From contig JAIGNY010000711.1 in NCBI GenBank assembly GCA_020152595.1, positions 470,001-534,000 on the forward strand: 64,000 nucleotides of DNA, read 5' to 3'. The position numbers and the translations under genes were made by a program. This DNA comes from Chiridota heheva. Taxonomy: Eukaryota > Echinodermata > Holothuroidea > Apodida > Chiridotidae. This document shows positions 11,346-24,272 of the stretch, piece after piece. Below the pieces are notes generated by a model. The model searched no databases, was not told where the DNA came from, and saw only the letters and a list, made by a program, of their open reading frames with translations. Position 1 is the first letter of the stretch. Each line of letters starts with the position of its first letter.

Positions 11346-11945
11346 ATTGTAATTGTGTGTTCACTCGTCGTCGTAACATGCATAGTGGGCGGGGCTTAAT
11401 ATGACTTTGTAAACACTATATAAGCTCAAGTGAACACATCTCAAAAATTATGAACTGGATTCACATCATACACAGATAGCTCATGGTCTGCAGATGTGAC
11501 CTAATGTTTGTGGTGGTGATCATGCATATTATTAAGTAGGCGAGACTTAAAGCAATAATTTTGAAAAAGTGATAAATGAGCAACTGTATGTTTATTTTAT
11601 GCACATTGGGCATGATAATTTTGTTGGTTATCGTGTACATGCTTAAGTTATCAACAGATGTCTTTAATATACATGGTGGGCATGACTTAATATGAAAGTG
11701 CCAAATGATGTAAACAAGATAAACGCTTTATCAAATTTATGCTATAGATGTGGTACACAAATGGGTTATGGTCTGTACATATGTTCTAATGTAGTGGTAG
11801 TGATGTCATGAATGCTAATGAGTAGGCAGGGCTTACTGACAAATTCTTGAAATAGGATAAATGAGCAATTGTTTCTGCATCATACTTGCTCTGCTGATGT
11901 TGTTAATTATTGTGCAAATGCTAATGTTGTCAACAATTTTTATTG
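11345..11945. repeat. Diverged tandem repeat, period about 300 bp
   Basis: The phrases CATGGTCTG or TATGGTCTG, GATAAATGAGCAA and GTGGGC with a following ACTTAATATGA recur at about 300-base spacing. Roughly two and a half units are visible. Confidence 0.6.
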
Positions 11946-12893
11946 ATCTGCATGATGGGTGTCACGGTGGCTTATGAATAAATATCATAGAGCAAATATT
12001 TCATGATATGCATTGACATGACAGTTAATACAAATTTTGTAAATCAATCAACTTATGAAAAAGCATTGAAACCACAAAACCTTTTGGTTCTGTTTGAAAG
12101 CTATAGTTGATCCTGAAATTTCATGCACATTAAATTTTTTATATTCATACTTCTAAATAGAAAAAAATAATTCTGGCTTGCAGGTGAAAAATTATATCCA
12201 AGTTGGTTAACATATTATCAAATCATATATTTCCCAATTCAGAAAGTGCACTTTTTGGGGGAAATTATTTTACCATATATTCTTGTCTATTTAAGTTTTT
12301 ATAATAAATATTAAGACTTTGAAAGCCATTTTGTTTTTAGACAGTTGGGACTATTTTAACCCATTGAGTGCTTCACCTTCAGTTCATGTATTGCTTGTTC
12401 CTGCATGGCTGACCATTTTAAACCATAATAAGCACCAACATATATGAATCATTCAAGTGATTGAGCTAATTAACCTGCAAAAACAATTGTGAAAGTGTTA
12501 TCAATCATTAATACAATCACAAGCATGTACTATCTATTATATTCAACATGTTGCATGATGTCCTTGCATATCGTTACTTGCGTATCATATGAATGTTTAA
12601 AAGCACAAATTGGTGAAAGGTTTGTGGGTGAAATTATAATTTGAATACTATATTGTTGCTTTGTATGTTGTGTTATTAGCATAGTGTGCACTCAGCATAG
12701 TGCCTACTTTTCATTTCTAATTGTCTGTTACAGTTTTGCATAAAACTCTTTATGTGAATTTTGTTCCTTTCTCTTTTTGTAATAGAAAGTAGCGTTGATG
12801 TTTTTTTAGGTTTCAAAATTATCTTATCTGTTACTTTCATCTCCATGCCCACGCCATATAGTGAACAACCGAAAATGCTTAAAATGTTACTGA

Positions 12894-13196
12894 CGGTGGC
12901 ATAGCCAGAGGGTCGAGGGAGCAATCCCCTATTATTTTGATCCGTCAGTTCAGACTTTAATCCGTCGGTTTAGATTTTAATCCGTCGGTTCAGATTTTAA
13001 TCCGTCGGTTCAGATTTTAATCCGTCGATTCAGATTTAAATCCGTCGATTCAGATTTAAATCCGTCTGTTCTGATTGGTGTTGTTAGAAGTAACACTTTT
13101 GGTGTCACCTCAACTACACCACTACATATCTTTTCTGCTCAATTCAATTCCCTCCCCCCTCCACCCCCTCATATAAAAAATCAGGCTAAGCCACTG
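12894..13196. mobile_element. hAT-like MITE (303 bp) with 8-bp target duplication
   Basis: Flanked by GTTACTGA at 12886-12893 and 13197-13204. The terminal inverted repeats are CGGTGGCATAGCCAGA and CAGTGGCTTAGCCTGA, of the CAGTGGC type used by hAT elements. It has no ORF. Confidence 0.88.
12935..13075. repeat. 20-bp minisatellite inside the hAT-like MITE
   Basis: About seven copies of AATCCGTCGGTTCAGATTTT lie wholly within the element. Confidence 0.9.
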
Positions 13197-13204
13197 GTTA
13201 CTGA

Positions 13205-14069
13205 CATTAATTTACTCCCTGACAAGATATAGCACACCTTAAATCAGGTCACCTTCTAAGAGATAAAAGCAGGAGACAGGATTTGAGGTCAAGCACACCT
13301 GTATATATCTTGCTTGTGACCCTAATAAAATTCCAATTTCTCTGTCAAATTGTAAGTGTAAAATGCATTTTGTCCTGTGGAGTACTATTCACCTCTATTG
13401 AAAGGAGACAGACTACTTGTATTTCAGCATTGTAATGTGTGCAATGGATAGTTTTGAATGCATTGAGTGCTGTTCATAATTGCCTGTAATGTTTGACCAT
13501 TCTTCTGTTATAGATCTTGATATTGAGACCACACCCTCTTGGCTCTAAAACCCTGATGACAGTGTTCCTCAAATATGTCAAAATCTTCATGGAAGCAAAT
13601 TTGTGAGCTGTAACTAAGATGCTCAGCTTACAAAACACACCTAAGTCAATATTTACAACTTGCCCAAATCTCTCTTTGGGATACTTAGTTGGCAGTGCTG
13701 TGTCATTAAACATCAACAAACCAAACTTGGTTGTCTAAATGATAGCCAAAACTGTTTTGATTGAAAGTATGATGTATATCATTTGGAAAAAAATTCTCCA
13801 GTGAAAAAATAAAAAATATCTCACTGATATAAAAAAGTATCTCAAATGTTAATTGGATTTTGTTTAGGTGGTAGTAGAAAATAGGGGCATGCTTTCCAAA
13901 TTGCATGATTACTGTTCCCATCATAAAGATTTTGTTTGGCAAATTTGGTAGTTACATTTGCCCTTGGAGTGTGACCCTTTGTATGCATTGTGTGTATTCT
14001 TGAAGCATGTCTTTCAAGTGATCAACTCATTCTTGCACAATCGAAATATCAAAAACTTACAGAAAAATC
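13205..14069. other. Non-coding; short LINE tail at about 13690-13730
   Basis: GTCATTAAACATCAACAAACCAAAC-type sequence near 13700 matches the LINE tail blocks elsewhere. Nothing else is supported. Confidence 0.45.
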
Positions 14070-14445
14070 TTTCTCCTCTTCCTCTTTCTCCTCCTCTTCC
14101 TCTTCCTCCTCCTCCCCGCTCCTCCCCCTCCTCCTCTCCTCTCCTCTCCTCCTCCCCTTTCCCCTCTTCCTCCTCTTCCTCCTCCTCCTCCCCCTTCCTC
14201 CTCCTCGTCCTCTCCCCTTCTCCTCCCTCCCTCCTCCTCCCCTCCCTCCTCCTCCTCCTCCTCCCCTCCCTCCTCCCCTCCTCTTCCCCTCCCCCCCTTC
14301 TTCCCCTCCCCTCCTCCCCCTTCCCTCCCCTCCCCCTTCCCTCCTCCCCTCCCCATCTCCCCCTCCCCATCCTCCCCTTCCCATCCTCCCCATCCTCCCC
14401 TCCCCCCCCTCCCTCTCCACCTCCTCCCTCCCCCCCCATCCTGAT
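14070..14445. repeat. Polypyrimidine tract (TCC/CCTCC)n, about 370 bp
   Basis: Almost only C and T on the plus strand. It gives long low-complexity Ser/Pro/Leu ORFs on one strand and Glu/Arg/Gly ORFs on the other, none real. Such mirror-like purine/pyrimidine DNA can form triplex structures. Confidence 0.95.
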
Positions 14446-14585
14446 AGTAGTGATGTTTATCATAGAAAATGTACAAAAATGTATATTTGTAGGAAAAGGG
14501 GACACAAAGATATGTTTAGAAAAATTGTGTTTGCTAAATGTGCCTTTGCCATGATAGGCTATTGTTTGTGTGTAATTAGCAAATA

Positions 14586-14860
14586 AGCAATATAGTTAGT
14601 CAAGTTTCTGTGGGTTAGGGAGGGGCTAGAGATTAGGGTCTGCTATCATCTCCATGCAGGTATGTTGCTAAGGGTGTATAACACCCTCAGCAAATTGGCA
14701 ATATAGTTGGTCAAGTTTCTGGGGGGAGGGGGTAGAGATTAGGGTCTGCTATCATTTATATGCAGGTATGTGGCTAAGGGCATATAACACCCTCAGCAAA
14801 ATGGCAATACAGATGGTCAAGTTTGGGGGAAGGGGGGTAGAGACTGATACATTTGCCTAG
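14586..14860. repeat. About 108-bp tandem repeat, 2.5 copies
   Basis: Copies begin GCAATATAGTTAGTCAAG, GCAATATAGTTGGTCAAG and GCAATACAGATGGTCAAG and contain GAGATTAGGGTCTGCTATCA. Confidence 0.85.
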
Positions 14861-15407
14861 GATTGTTTTTGAAAATTGGATCAGTATTATCTTAATTGTG
14901 CTATTCAAACCTTTCTTTTCGGATAGTTTGGTTTACTGCTAATGGTCTACTGCCTCCTGTTTTTAGAAAAGTTACTTCTATAATATGTCCCTGTACAGTT
15001 GGTAATACTTTTGTGTCAAAAATTAAATTTGCATTGTTTATTGATTGATCAATTTTCCTTCTGCAAATCCTGTTAGAAATATTGAATTTCATACTTTTTT
15101 TTGTAAAAGCTTAATTTTATCAATTTTAATTTTCTGTTTTTGGTTTATGATTTTTCAATTTAATTCATTCAATGTCATTAATTTATCTACAAACTGGTAG
15201 GTACTAACTAAAAGTCATGTTGAAATTCAATTTTGTGATAGCTGCTTCCAAAAAGAAAGATTTGAACTCTTTATAAAAACATTTTACAATCCTCATTTTT
15301 TACTTATTAAAGAAAAGGTGTGACTAGGAAGCATTGCCATTTACAAAAATAATTTCTGCATTACTTTTCACTGCACTGTTAAATGTCTTTAAAACTATAG
15401 CTTTGTG

Positions 15408-15575
15408 GCCGGGCCGTGGCAGCACCAGGATTTTGATGCTAGGGGGCAAGAGATGGGCAGCTTTGTCTCACTCATACAGGGGCAAAGCAAAATATTTGAC
15501 CGTACATAATGTTCTGGGGGAAGAGGGGAAAGCAAGTTTGTCGGGGGAAATAACCCTGTAGCGCCGCCACTGTGG
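15408..15575. mobile_element. Possible short MITE (about 165 bp)
   Basis: The ends CCGTGGCAGCACCAGGAT and, inward from the right, CAGTGGCGGCGCTACAGGG are similar inverted repeats of hAT-like type. I could not find a matching target duplication. Confidence 0.35.
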
Positions 15576-15608
15576 GGTAATGGGGTCAATAAGTAACATC
15601 TCTTTCAG

Positions 15609-16113
<505 letters not shown>

Positions 16114-17448
16114 TGCACAAATATGCATAAAGGCAGGATTTGACTCCAAAATAGCAAATATATGACACACAACAACAATTTTGGAAAAAACAGAGAAAAG
16201 GGAGGGAAGAACCCGACACCCTGTACTATTTTTACAATGTTGTATTTTGAAACTTGTTTAATTGATTGACATGAATATGCAACTTTCTATTTCATCTAAT
16301 TCTAAAATAGCAAAGTGAAATTCCTCCTGACAGTTTCACATAGGAAACGAGGCATTTTCTGAAATTTTGTTGATACAAGTTTTTTTATTTTTTTATGTTT
16401 TGCTACAAATGTTTTTAAAGATCTTTGGATACTTAATTGTATGACTGATTGAAATGAGCTTTTTAGTTCTGAGAAGAACTGTCCTTAGATTGCAAGTAGT
16501 TTTTCAGTTTGTGAGTTCTGACAGCCTAAAGGTTGCAGTGTTTTTGAAATCATTCTAGTAAACAAAATATAGACTCAATTTGGATGAATTTCCAAACTGC
16601 TTTGGTTTTGACTTCAGCCGCCTCCAACTGAATTTGCACATTCTAATGGAAAATAATTTGGTATTTTGGATTGGGGGCGTGGCCTAATAAAACAGTCATA
16701 TCTAGAACCTTAAATTTGCTCATTATTTGTTACACATGATATAATTGGTGCATTTTTCAGACAAATCAATTGAAAGAAAGGATGTAAAATGTGAGAGCAA
16801 AATCAATGGGAACACTGCAAAGAATGAATTGCTTCATATAAAATACAATTCAATGGCCGTAGACCATAAATATGTTTTTTTTTATGGACAAACTCTACCC
16901 AATGTAAGTTACATAAAAATGGCAACTCCCATTTCATCTTCCTTTGATATATCATCTTCACTACTCTTAAACACATTTGGGATTAAGTTGAGCTTCAACA
17001 TCATTGATGTGCTAGTTTTAAAACGTACGAAGTTTGATATATGCAAATGTTTTGAATTATTCATGTTCCCTTATTTGTGGGAGGAGATTGAAATAAAGGA
17101 TTTGCATAAGAAAAAAGAAACAACCATGTGTGACAAATTTGCATATTGAGTCTGGATGGTTCAAAAGAAACTTTTTTGCTATTTTCATGTTGTTGTTTTG
17201 TTGATAGATTTTGAAACATTTTCGCTAACTTCTCTATGCATCCACATACTTTTTATGAGGGGGTAGATCTAGACTGATTAAAAATGGTGTTTCCACTGCA
17301 ATGAATACAATGATCTAATGCTAAATCTTTCTTTAAGTGCCAATCAAAATATTTTCTTCAAAAGGTGAAAACACCAAAAGATATTTTATCAAAAAGAGAA
17401 AGGTTTGCTGTTTCTGTAAATATGCGCAACTTTTTTCTCTCTTTCCAG
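16114..17448. other. Non-coding, AT-rich; probable intron of the membrane-protein gene
   Basis: A 134-codon ORF at 16745-17149 has AT-rich composition like its surroundings and no recognisable domain, so I do not call it a gene. Confidence 0.45.
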
Positions 17449-17557
17449 GCAAAAACAGCACAATTCTCATCATGTTACTTTGCTTCCTCTTACTCGCAGT
17501 CCTTGCCATCAGTGGTGTTTGTGCCTGGTATTTTCACAATGAAATAAAAAAGAAAAA
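17449..17557 (+). CDS. Transmembrane exon of an unrecognised single-pass membrane protein
   Basis: Encodes KNSTILIMLLCF followed by LLLAVLAISGVCAWYF, a hydrophobic span of about 22 residues with N-terminal NST (a possible glycosylation site) and a C-terminal basic stop-transfer run (HNEIKKK). The acceptor has a long pyrimidine tract (TCTCTTTCCAG) and the donor is GTAAGT. It enters in phase 1 and exits in phase 2, and the exit phase fits the acceptor at 25552. The charge pattern suggests type I topology. I do not recognise the family. The LINE at about 17600-22818 lies in the following intron. Confidence 0.5.
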
Positions 17558-17706
17558 GTAAGTTTTTATTTTTTTTATTTTTTATTTTCCCTTTCGCTCT
17601 GACCAGACTTTCGCGCCTTCGTTACTAGTACAGCGGTTTTCATATAGTAGTTCCGCGACTTTTTTCTAGCTGCCTCGGGTCTCTTGGTTCTTTTTTTTCT
17701 TTTCAC

Positions 17707-19056
17707 GATGATGAAACGCTTCTGCCTTGACCTTGATCTTGACCCTCTCTCCCCTCCCTGTGACCCACTTACTACCACTATTGACCATTATTTAGCCCCA
17801 TTCCCTAAAATTCTTTTAATACAGGCCACCAATGAAGAAGATAGTTTCAAAAAAGTTTCCCCTTCCTAATCCACATGGCACTCCAATGCCTTGTCGGTAC
17901 CCTCCCCACAGTCTCCACCCTCAGATCCGGTGATCTCCTGGTGCAATGCACCAGAGACACTCAAGCCACCACCCTCCTCACCACCCAAACCCTAGCCAAT
18001 ACTGGTATTGACGTTACCGTCACCCCCCTCTGCTCCCTAAACTACAGCAAAGGTGTGGTCAGATACAGGGACCTGGCCTACCTGACTGATAAAGACCTCT
18101 TAAAAAAACTGAAAAACTGAAACGTAACTGAAGCCTGTTGTCTAGTCCTCAAGAGAGACGACGGTGCCGAAACACTTACAAACACCATATTCCTAACATT
18201 TTTCACACCAATTCTCCCTTCCCACATCACAGCAGGCTACCTGAGAATCCCAGTTACCCCTTATATCCCGAACCCCCTCCGTTGTCATAAGTGCCAGAGG
18301 TATGGCCATGGAAAAAACTCCTGCCGCAGCCAAGCGCGCTGTGGAAACTGTGGAGCCCTAGATCACGACAGCACCTCCTGCACCAGCACCCCACACTGCA
18401 CAAATTGCAACAGTACACATCCAGCTAACCATCCCTCCTTCTCTAAAGACTGCCCCACCTGGCTTCAAGAAGAACAAGTTACGAAACTAAAATCCTTAAT
18501 CCCAACATCACATACCCGGAGGCTAGGAAGTAATTTCTCGCTTTACTCCACGCTAAACCATCCTACTCGAGCGTAGTCTCCTCCAACACCAATATTGCCC
18601 CCCCCCCCCCTAACACAACTAAAACTAACTCACATACCCAAACTGACCTCACCTGGCTCTTCTTACCGAGTCCTAAGCCCATAACCATTGACAACAAACA
18701 AACCACACCCATTACCCAAACCACCTCCACCATCACCACTTTTCCCCCTAACCTTTCTTCCTTCCTCTAAGACTGCCGCCATCCCCTACGCCAACACCTC
18801 TAATGCCAACAAACATCATACTCAAGCCAACCTGGCTAACAGTCATCCAATCAACAAGCAACAAACCAAAAAACAACCAATAAATAAACAGTCCACCATC
18901 CAAACCCACACAAATGACACAAAAGAGAACATGGATTGTTCGGTAACCGAACATACTTCTCATCTAACTTTTAAAAATTACCGTTCCCAAAGAAACAGGG
19001 ACAAATCTATAATAAAAAAAAACCAACTCAGACCCAACAGATCCTCCTCAAGATAA
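17707..19056 (+). pseudogene. LINE ORF1 (gag-like, zinc-knuckle RNA-binding protein), broken
   Basis: ORF1 of I-clade elements packages the element RNA. Visible parts in order are an N-terminal piece from 17707 (QATNEEDSFKKVSPS), the block LRSGDLLVQC and SLNYSKGVVRYRDLAYLT, then zinc knuckles CHKCQRYGHGKNSC, CGNCGALDHDSTSC and CTNCNSTHPANH (from 18283), a YPEAR motif near 18510 and a basic Asn/Lys-rich tail ending near 19056. Breaks: a frameshift near 17862, a stop at 18118-18120, a frameshift near 18500 and more stops after that. The block order identifies the I/Nimb type. The start is uncertain. Confidence 0.8.
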
Positions 19057-19071
19057 CCCCCTGCCTCCTAA

Positions 19072-22000
19072 TGGCGTGCAACATAAACAATAACAACAAC
19101 GTTCACACATCATACAATGGAACATAAGGAGCCTTTAGGCCAATTCTGAAGAAATTGACCTTCTGGCCACCACCTTCAACCCGGTCGTCTTCTGCCTACA
19201 AGAAACTTTCTTGAAAATCACCGACCATTACTCCCTCAACAACTTCGCTTGCTATCACAAACATCAAGTGGACGCCGATAGGGCCTGTGGGGGCGTCTCC
19301 ATTCTCGTTAGACACGATATCCCACACAGCCCTGTTCATGTGCACACCGACCTTTAGGCCATCTGTATATCTATCTCCCTCCACAAAACTTTCAATCTTC
19401 AGCCTCTCCTTGCTCAACACTAACTCCCCGACCTACCTTCACCCTGCCACAGGCTCCCTTACCTGTATTGAACTGTTTATCTGTTTCCCCAACCTCCTCC
19501 TTGATTTTAGCTGGAGAGTCACTGCTGACCTCAGTGGTAGTGATCATTGCCCTCTTCTTATACACTCCAACCTTTAAATCCCCACTGACCACACCCCCAA
19601 CTGGAACCTCAAGAAGACTGACTGGCCCCTTTTCGAAACCTTCTGTGACTCACACCTCTCCCCCCATCTCCTCGAGAATGAGGATCCCATGTCAAACTAC
19701 AGTAATATCCTTATCAACATTGCCACCTGCTCAATTCCCAAAACCTCTAAACCCCCAAATCATCCCCCCAACCCCTGGTTCTCTGATGACTGCAAAACCG
19801 CTATGAAAAACATGAAAAGAGCCCTCAGAAACTTTAAAACTAATCCGACCACCCATAACCTCAACCTCTTTCGCATTAGCTGTGCCAAGGCCAGATGCTT
19901 TATCAAGGACAGTAAAACCAACCTTTGGAACAACTTCATCTCTTCTCTCACCACCAACACCCCCACTAAGAAGATTTGGAGAATGGTTAATAGCTTCCAC
20001 GGCAGAGTAGGCAAATCTTCCATCTCCCATCTCTCTTGGAATGGAGACCTTCTCACCGCAAAAAAGGACATTGTTGACCACCTCGCCGCCTCTTTCAGCA
20101 ACATCTCGTCCTCGACCAATTACTCCAATGCTTTCAAAATCAAAAAAGCTTGCGATGAAGCCCGGAGAATCACTTTTCCCTCCGACAACTCCGAAAGCTA
20201 CAACACCTCTCTCACCCTTTCTAAATCAAACCAAGCCATCTACGACGCTGGCTGCACCTCCAAGGGTCCAGATAACATCCCCTACCAGTTCCTAAAACAC
20301 CTCTCCATCAAGGCCACCACTACCCTACTCACCATCTTCAACCACATTTGGTCCTCACACTCCTTTCCCCATATCTGAAGGACAGTTATTGTCACCCCCG
20401 TCCTTAAAGCGGGAAAGGACAGTACCGACCCCTCCAGCTACCGCCCCATCGCTCTCACCTGCTGTCTCTGTAAAATTATGGAAAGGATCATTAATCAGAG
20501 ACTAAACTGGTTCCTTGAGACCAAGAGAATCCTCTCCCCTCACCAAAGCGGCTTCTGGAAATGTTGCAATACCCTAGACCAGTTAATTATGCTCGACACC
20601 GCTATCCAGGAATCCTTTGCAAAAAAGGAACACCTCATTGCCATTTTCTTTTCGACCTCGAGAAAGCTTTCGACACTACTTGGAATTACGGCTTTATCCG
20701 CAAACTTCACACTATCGGCCTTACAGGCCATCTCCCCATCTTTATTCATAACTTCCTCTCACCCAGGCAATTTCAAGTTCTCATTGGCCACACCCTCTCC
20801 AACCCATACCCCCAAGAAGAATGAATCCCCCAAGGCAGCATCCTCTCTCCCACTCTCTTCAACCTGAGCATTAATTACATCGCGGACAACCTTGGCCCCA
20901 ACATCAAACGTACCCTTTACGTGGACGACTTCACCATCTTCTACTCCTCTCCTAGCTTTCCTCTTGTTGAAAATAATTTCCAAATCTACCTCAACCAACT
21001 GTAAGTCTGGTGAAACAATAACGGTTTTAGATTTTCTAAAGACAAGACAGTCTGCATGCACTTCTGTCATTTCAACAACCTCCACCCCAACCTGAACCTT
21101 GTGCTCAATGGCAATCACATCCGTAAAGTTGAACACACGAGGTTCCTGGGTTTAACTCTAGACCTCAAGCTCTCCTACAAGCAACACATCACCAACCTGA
21201 AACTAAAATGCAACAGCTCCCTCAACATTCTCCGCCTCCTCTCCAACACCACTTGGGGTGCGAATCGTCATGCTCTCCTCAAAATCTTCAAGCTCACCAT
21301 TCGTGCCAAGCTTGACCTAGGCAATATTGTCTACTGTGTCGCTCACAACTCATACCTTAACCACATCAACACCATCCAAAATGAAGCCCTCAGGCTTTGT
21401 CTAGGTGCCTACAGGACCTCCCCAATCACCAGCCTTCATGTTGAAGCCAACTAACTCCCTTTTCTACTTAAATGTAGAAAGCTTAGCCTCTCCTATGCTT
21501 TTAGAGTCCTCACCAACACCCAGAACCCTGTTTACAACCTCATTAGGTACCCCAATTTCGTTACTCTTTATGATAGGACTAAAACCCTATCCCCTCCTTT
21601 TAGCTTACGCATTAAATCAGACCTCTTCCATCTCGCCATCAACCCCGCCACTCTCGGCACCTTTTCCGGGCCCAGTTTTCCTCCTTGGGCCACCCCCCTT
21701 CCCTTCTATCCACCTGGGCCTCTCCACTCATCACAAAACCCAAACCCACCCTAACCTCTTCATCAATCTCCACAACCAAATCAAAGACCAACTCTCAAAT
21801 TACACCTCCATCTATACTGATGGCTCCAAGGAAGGCAACAAGACAGTTGCTGCTGCCATCATCCAAGACATCACCCTCAGTAGCAGACTTCCCGACAACT
21901 CGTCCATCTTTTCAGCCGAGGCAAAGGCCATTCTCCTCGCCCTCAACTTTATTGAGTACTCTCCTCTCAGCCACTTTGCCATTTTTTTCGACTCAAAGGC

Positions 22001-22565
22001 TGTTCTTACTTTATTACTCAACCTTAAATGGGTAACTTCACATCCCACCTCCTTCTCCGGAAACTCCTATCGCCCACCCTCTGCAGGGAAAGTGTTCTTT
22101 TCTTCTGACACCCAGCCATGTTGGCATCCCTGGCAATGACAGGGCTGATGCAGCTGCTAAGCTTGCACTTAACCTCCCCTCTACCCCTTTTCCCAAAACC
22201 CTCTCTGACATCAAACCGCTTATCGCTTCCCTTGTTCGTGACTGCTGGCAAACCTCATGGAACTCCCAAATTGATAACAAACTCCATGTCATCTTGCCCA
22301 CCATTCCGATCAAACCCACTATCAACAACCTCTCTTGTATTGACAATGTTTATATTACCCGTCTTAGAATAGGTCACACCCACCTCACTCACTCCCACCT
22401 CCTTATTGGCACCCTTAACCCCTCTGCAACAATTGCCATTGCACTCTTACAATCCATCACGTTCTCCTTGCTTGCCCCCTGTACAACCTTCCCAGAGCTT
22501 CCCTCGCTCCCCACAACTCAATTGCTGAGTTCTTCCAGAGCTCTTCCAGAAAAATCCTCTGGATA
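19072..22565 (+). pseudogene. LINE ORF2 (APE endonuclease, reverse transcriptase, RNase H), broken
   Basis: The endonuclease starts at IIQWNIRSL and ends at SDHCPLLIHSNL (about 19560). Its middle, including the GDFNAHNPLWG block kept in the copy at the right edge, is deleted near 19395. Reverse-transcriptase motifs follow: [20 protein letters not shown], the catalytic YVDD at 20918-20929, then KFSKDKTV-like and FLGLTLD blocks. RNase H begins with TDGS at 21816-21827 and continues with the Glu and Asp motifs, but is out of frame by HVGIPGND. Stops and frameshifts are spread along the length. The product would nick DNA, copy the RNA and degrade it; this copy cannot do so. Confidence 0.85.
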
Positions 22566-22834
22566 AAATTATCTCCTTCCTTAATCATGCTTCCCTCTAC
22601 AACCATATTTAGTTCTCCTCTTCCATCCCCTCTCTCTACTTTGTTTTTGTTTCACCCATGCACCTCCTCTCTCGATCACAGCTTTCTGACTTTTTGTTCT
22701 TGAGTTTATCTCATTCTCCCCCTGTTTCCTTTCCTTCCTACCTCTAGAATGATCTGATCTCTCAGGCACAATTTGACCCTCGATGTCGTGGTGCCATTAG
22801 GCCCTCATCAAACAAACAAAATTACTCCATAATT

Positions 22835-22905
22835 TATTAACACCCTCTTGGCACATTTGACTCTGACTGTTGCGGTGCCGTTAAACATCTACAAACCAAA
22901 CCAAA
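22835..22905 (+). mobile_element. LINE/SINE 3'-tail fragment next to LINE copy 2
   Basis: Same block as at 9705-9778 (CACCCTCTTGGCACATTTGA, then GTGCCGTTAAACATC and ACAAACCAAA). It follows the end of copy 2 after about 15 bases. Confidence 0.65.
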
Positions 22906-23654
22906 CCTGATACCTGTAGTATCAAATATTTAGTGAAAATATTGTAAAAATGGACCAGCAGTACAAAATTAACAGAGAAATTAGTATTTATTGGGACCTG
23001 CACTATGAAAAAAATGCAGAAAAGACACCTCCACTATAAAATGATGCAAAAAAAGGCACCTTCTTGGGTGACACATATATATATACCTCACATATGGAAG
23101 TGCTCACCCTTTCCCAGGGTTGTTCCTCACATATGGAAGTTCTTCCCCCAGGGTTGTCCCTAAAAGGAGTTCTCGGTCAAAAAGGGACAGCATCTTTCTT
23201 GGGAATGTGAAATATATTAGATCCTTCATTTTTGATGCTCTTGTTGTTGAAAAATTATCAACTATTCATTTTGAAATATTACAGTTAATTTGAAAATTCA
23301 TGTGAAGGGTTATCAGTACAATCACGTGTATGAAATATGTATGCGAATATTCTAGAGACTCCAGAATAATAATGCCCTCACATTTCTTACGAGTGCTCCC
23401 TTAAGCTAGTCAAACCACTTTTGACATCAATAACCTCCATCTTTCTGTTTTGATGACAACAAATCACCACCACAGGCTGGACACTCAAAAACTTGACTCA
23501 AACTTTACAGGGTTGAGAGTCTGCATCTTTGGTTTAAATGTAATTTATTTATTTATTTTGCACAGATTAATTGTTTTGCCAGCAGATGGTGCTCTGGTCT
23601 TCAATGTGTATGCAAATATTCTTAAAATAGTACATCCTCATATTTTAGCCAAGT
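22906..23654. other. Non-coding; local repeat at 23080-23150
   Basis: The phrase CCTCACATATGGAAGT occurs twice about 40 bases apart. Bases from 23564 resemble the start of the possible cassette exon at 24273. Confidence 0.4.
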
Positions 23655-24235
23655 GCTTTTTTAAAGGAAAAGTTTCAGTGATCAAGCAAGTTTATCTTGT
23701 ATGAAAGAAACAAAATGGTGAAGAAACCATTCAAAAATCTTATTCCGTTAAGGATATTAAAGTTTAAAGTTCTGTCTTTGTAGAAATGACTGGTGTAGTA
23801 AGTCTACTATGAAAGGTTGGTGCCCTTATTCTCACATTCTTAGCAATTGTTAATGTATTTTAAAGAAACTAAATTTAACTTTTTTCCTATTTCAGTTATT
23901 TCCCCTCAAACTTTCTTCATGTGGTAAATTATAATTATCCTTGCAAAATTCTGTTTCACTACTTTCTTGATATATCCAATGATTTTTAAGCCACAAAATT
24001 GAGGACAACATTAGAATACATAAAGACTTTGATGAATCTGAGGCAGTGCTATCACAACTCGTCTATCAGTTGTTTTTAGATAAATTATACCAAACTTAAA
24101 CTTAAACATCTCCTTAATGAAATAAGATTTTTTTTTTTTAATAATTTTTTCACCATTTTGTTTCCTTTAAAGTCCTCTTTTATATAAGATGGACTTGCTT
24201 GACCCTTGAACTAATCCTTTAGATAGTCAAAACAG
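23655..24235. mobile_element. Foldback element, family member 2
   Basis: The left arm (GATCAAGCAAGTTTATCTTG, then GAAACAAAATGGTGAAGAAA) is repeated inverted on the right (TTTTTTCACCATTTTGTTTC, then TATAAGATGGACTTGCTTGA). No ORF. It is the same family as 42830-43380. Confidence 0.8.
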
Positions 24236-24272
24236 TTTTTTTAAATCTGAAGTATTGATTCATTCTCTGCAG

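Larger units (their letters stand above)
17600..22818 (+). mobile_element. I/Nimb-like non-LTR retrotransposon, copy 2 (nearly full length)
   Basis: Order: gag-like ORF1 with CCHC knuckles, then ORF2 with APE endonuclease, reverse transcriptase, RNase H and a C-terminal finger, then a (CAAA)n tail. The 5' boundary is approximate. Many stops and frameshifts and an internal endonuclease deletion make it inactive. It lies in the intron after the transmembrane exon, in the same orientation as that gene. Confidence 0.9.

Noticed and set aside
13958-14586. Pro/Ser/Leu and Glu/Gly/Arg ORFs up to 198 codons
   Set aside because: Low-complexity translations of the polypyrimidine tract in several overlapping frames.
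16745-17149. 134-codon plus-strand ORF
   Set aside because: AT-rich codon content like the flanks, no domain and no splice pattern; its stop lies before the transmembrane exon in an unrelated frame.
19731-20119. Antisense ORFs inside LINE copies (also at 1796-2342, 20759-21136, 58144-58704, 62839-63290)
   Set aside because: Shadows of ORF2 on the opposite strand, repeated wherever the LINE occurs.
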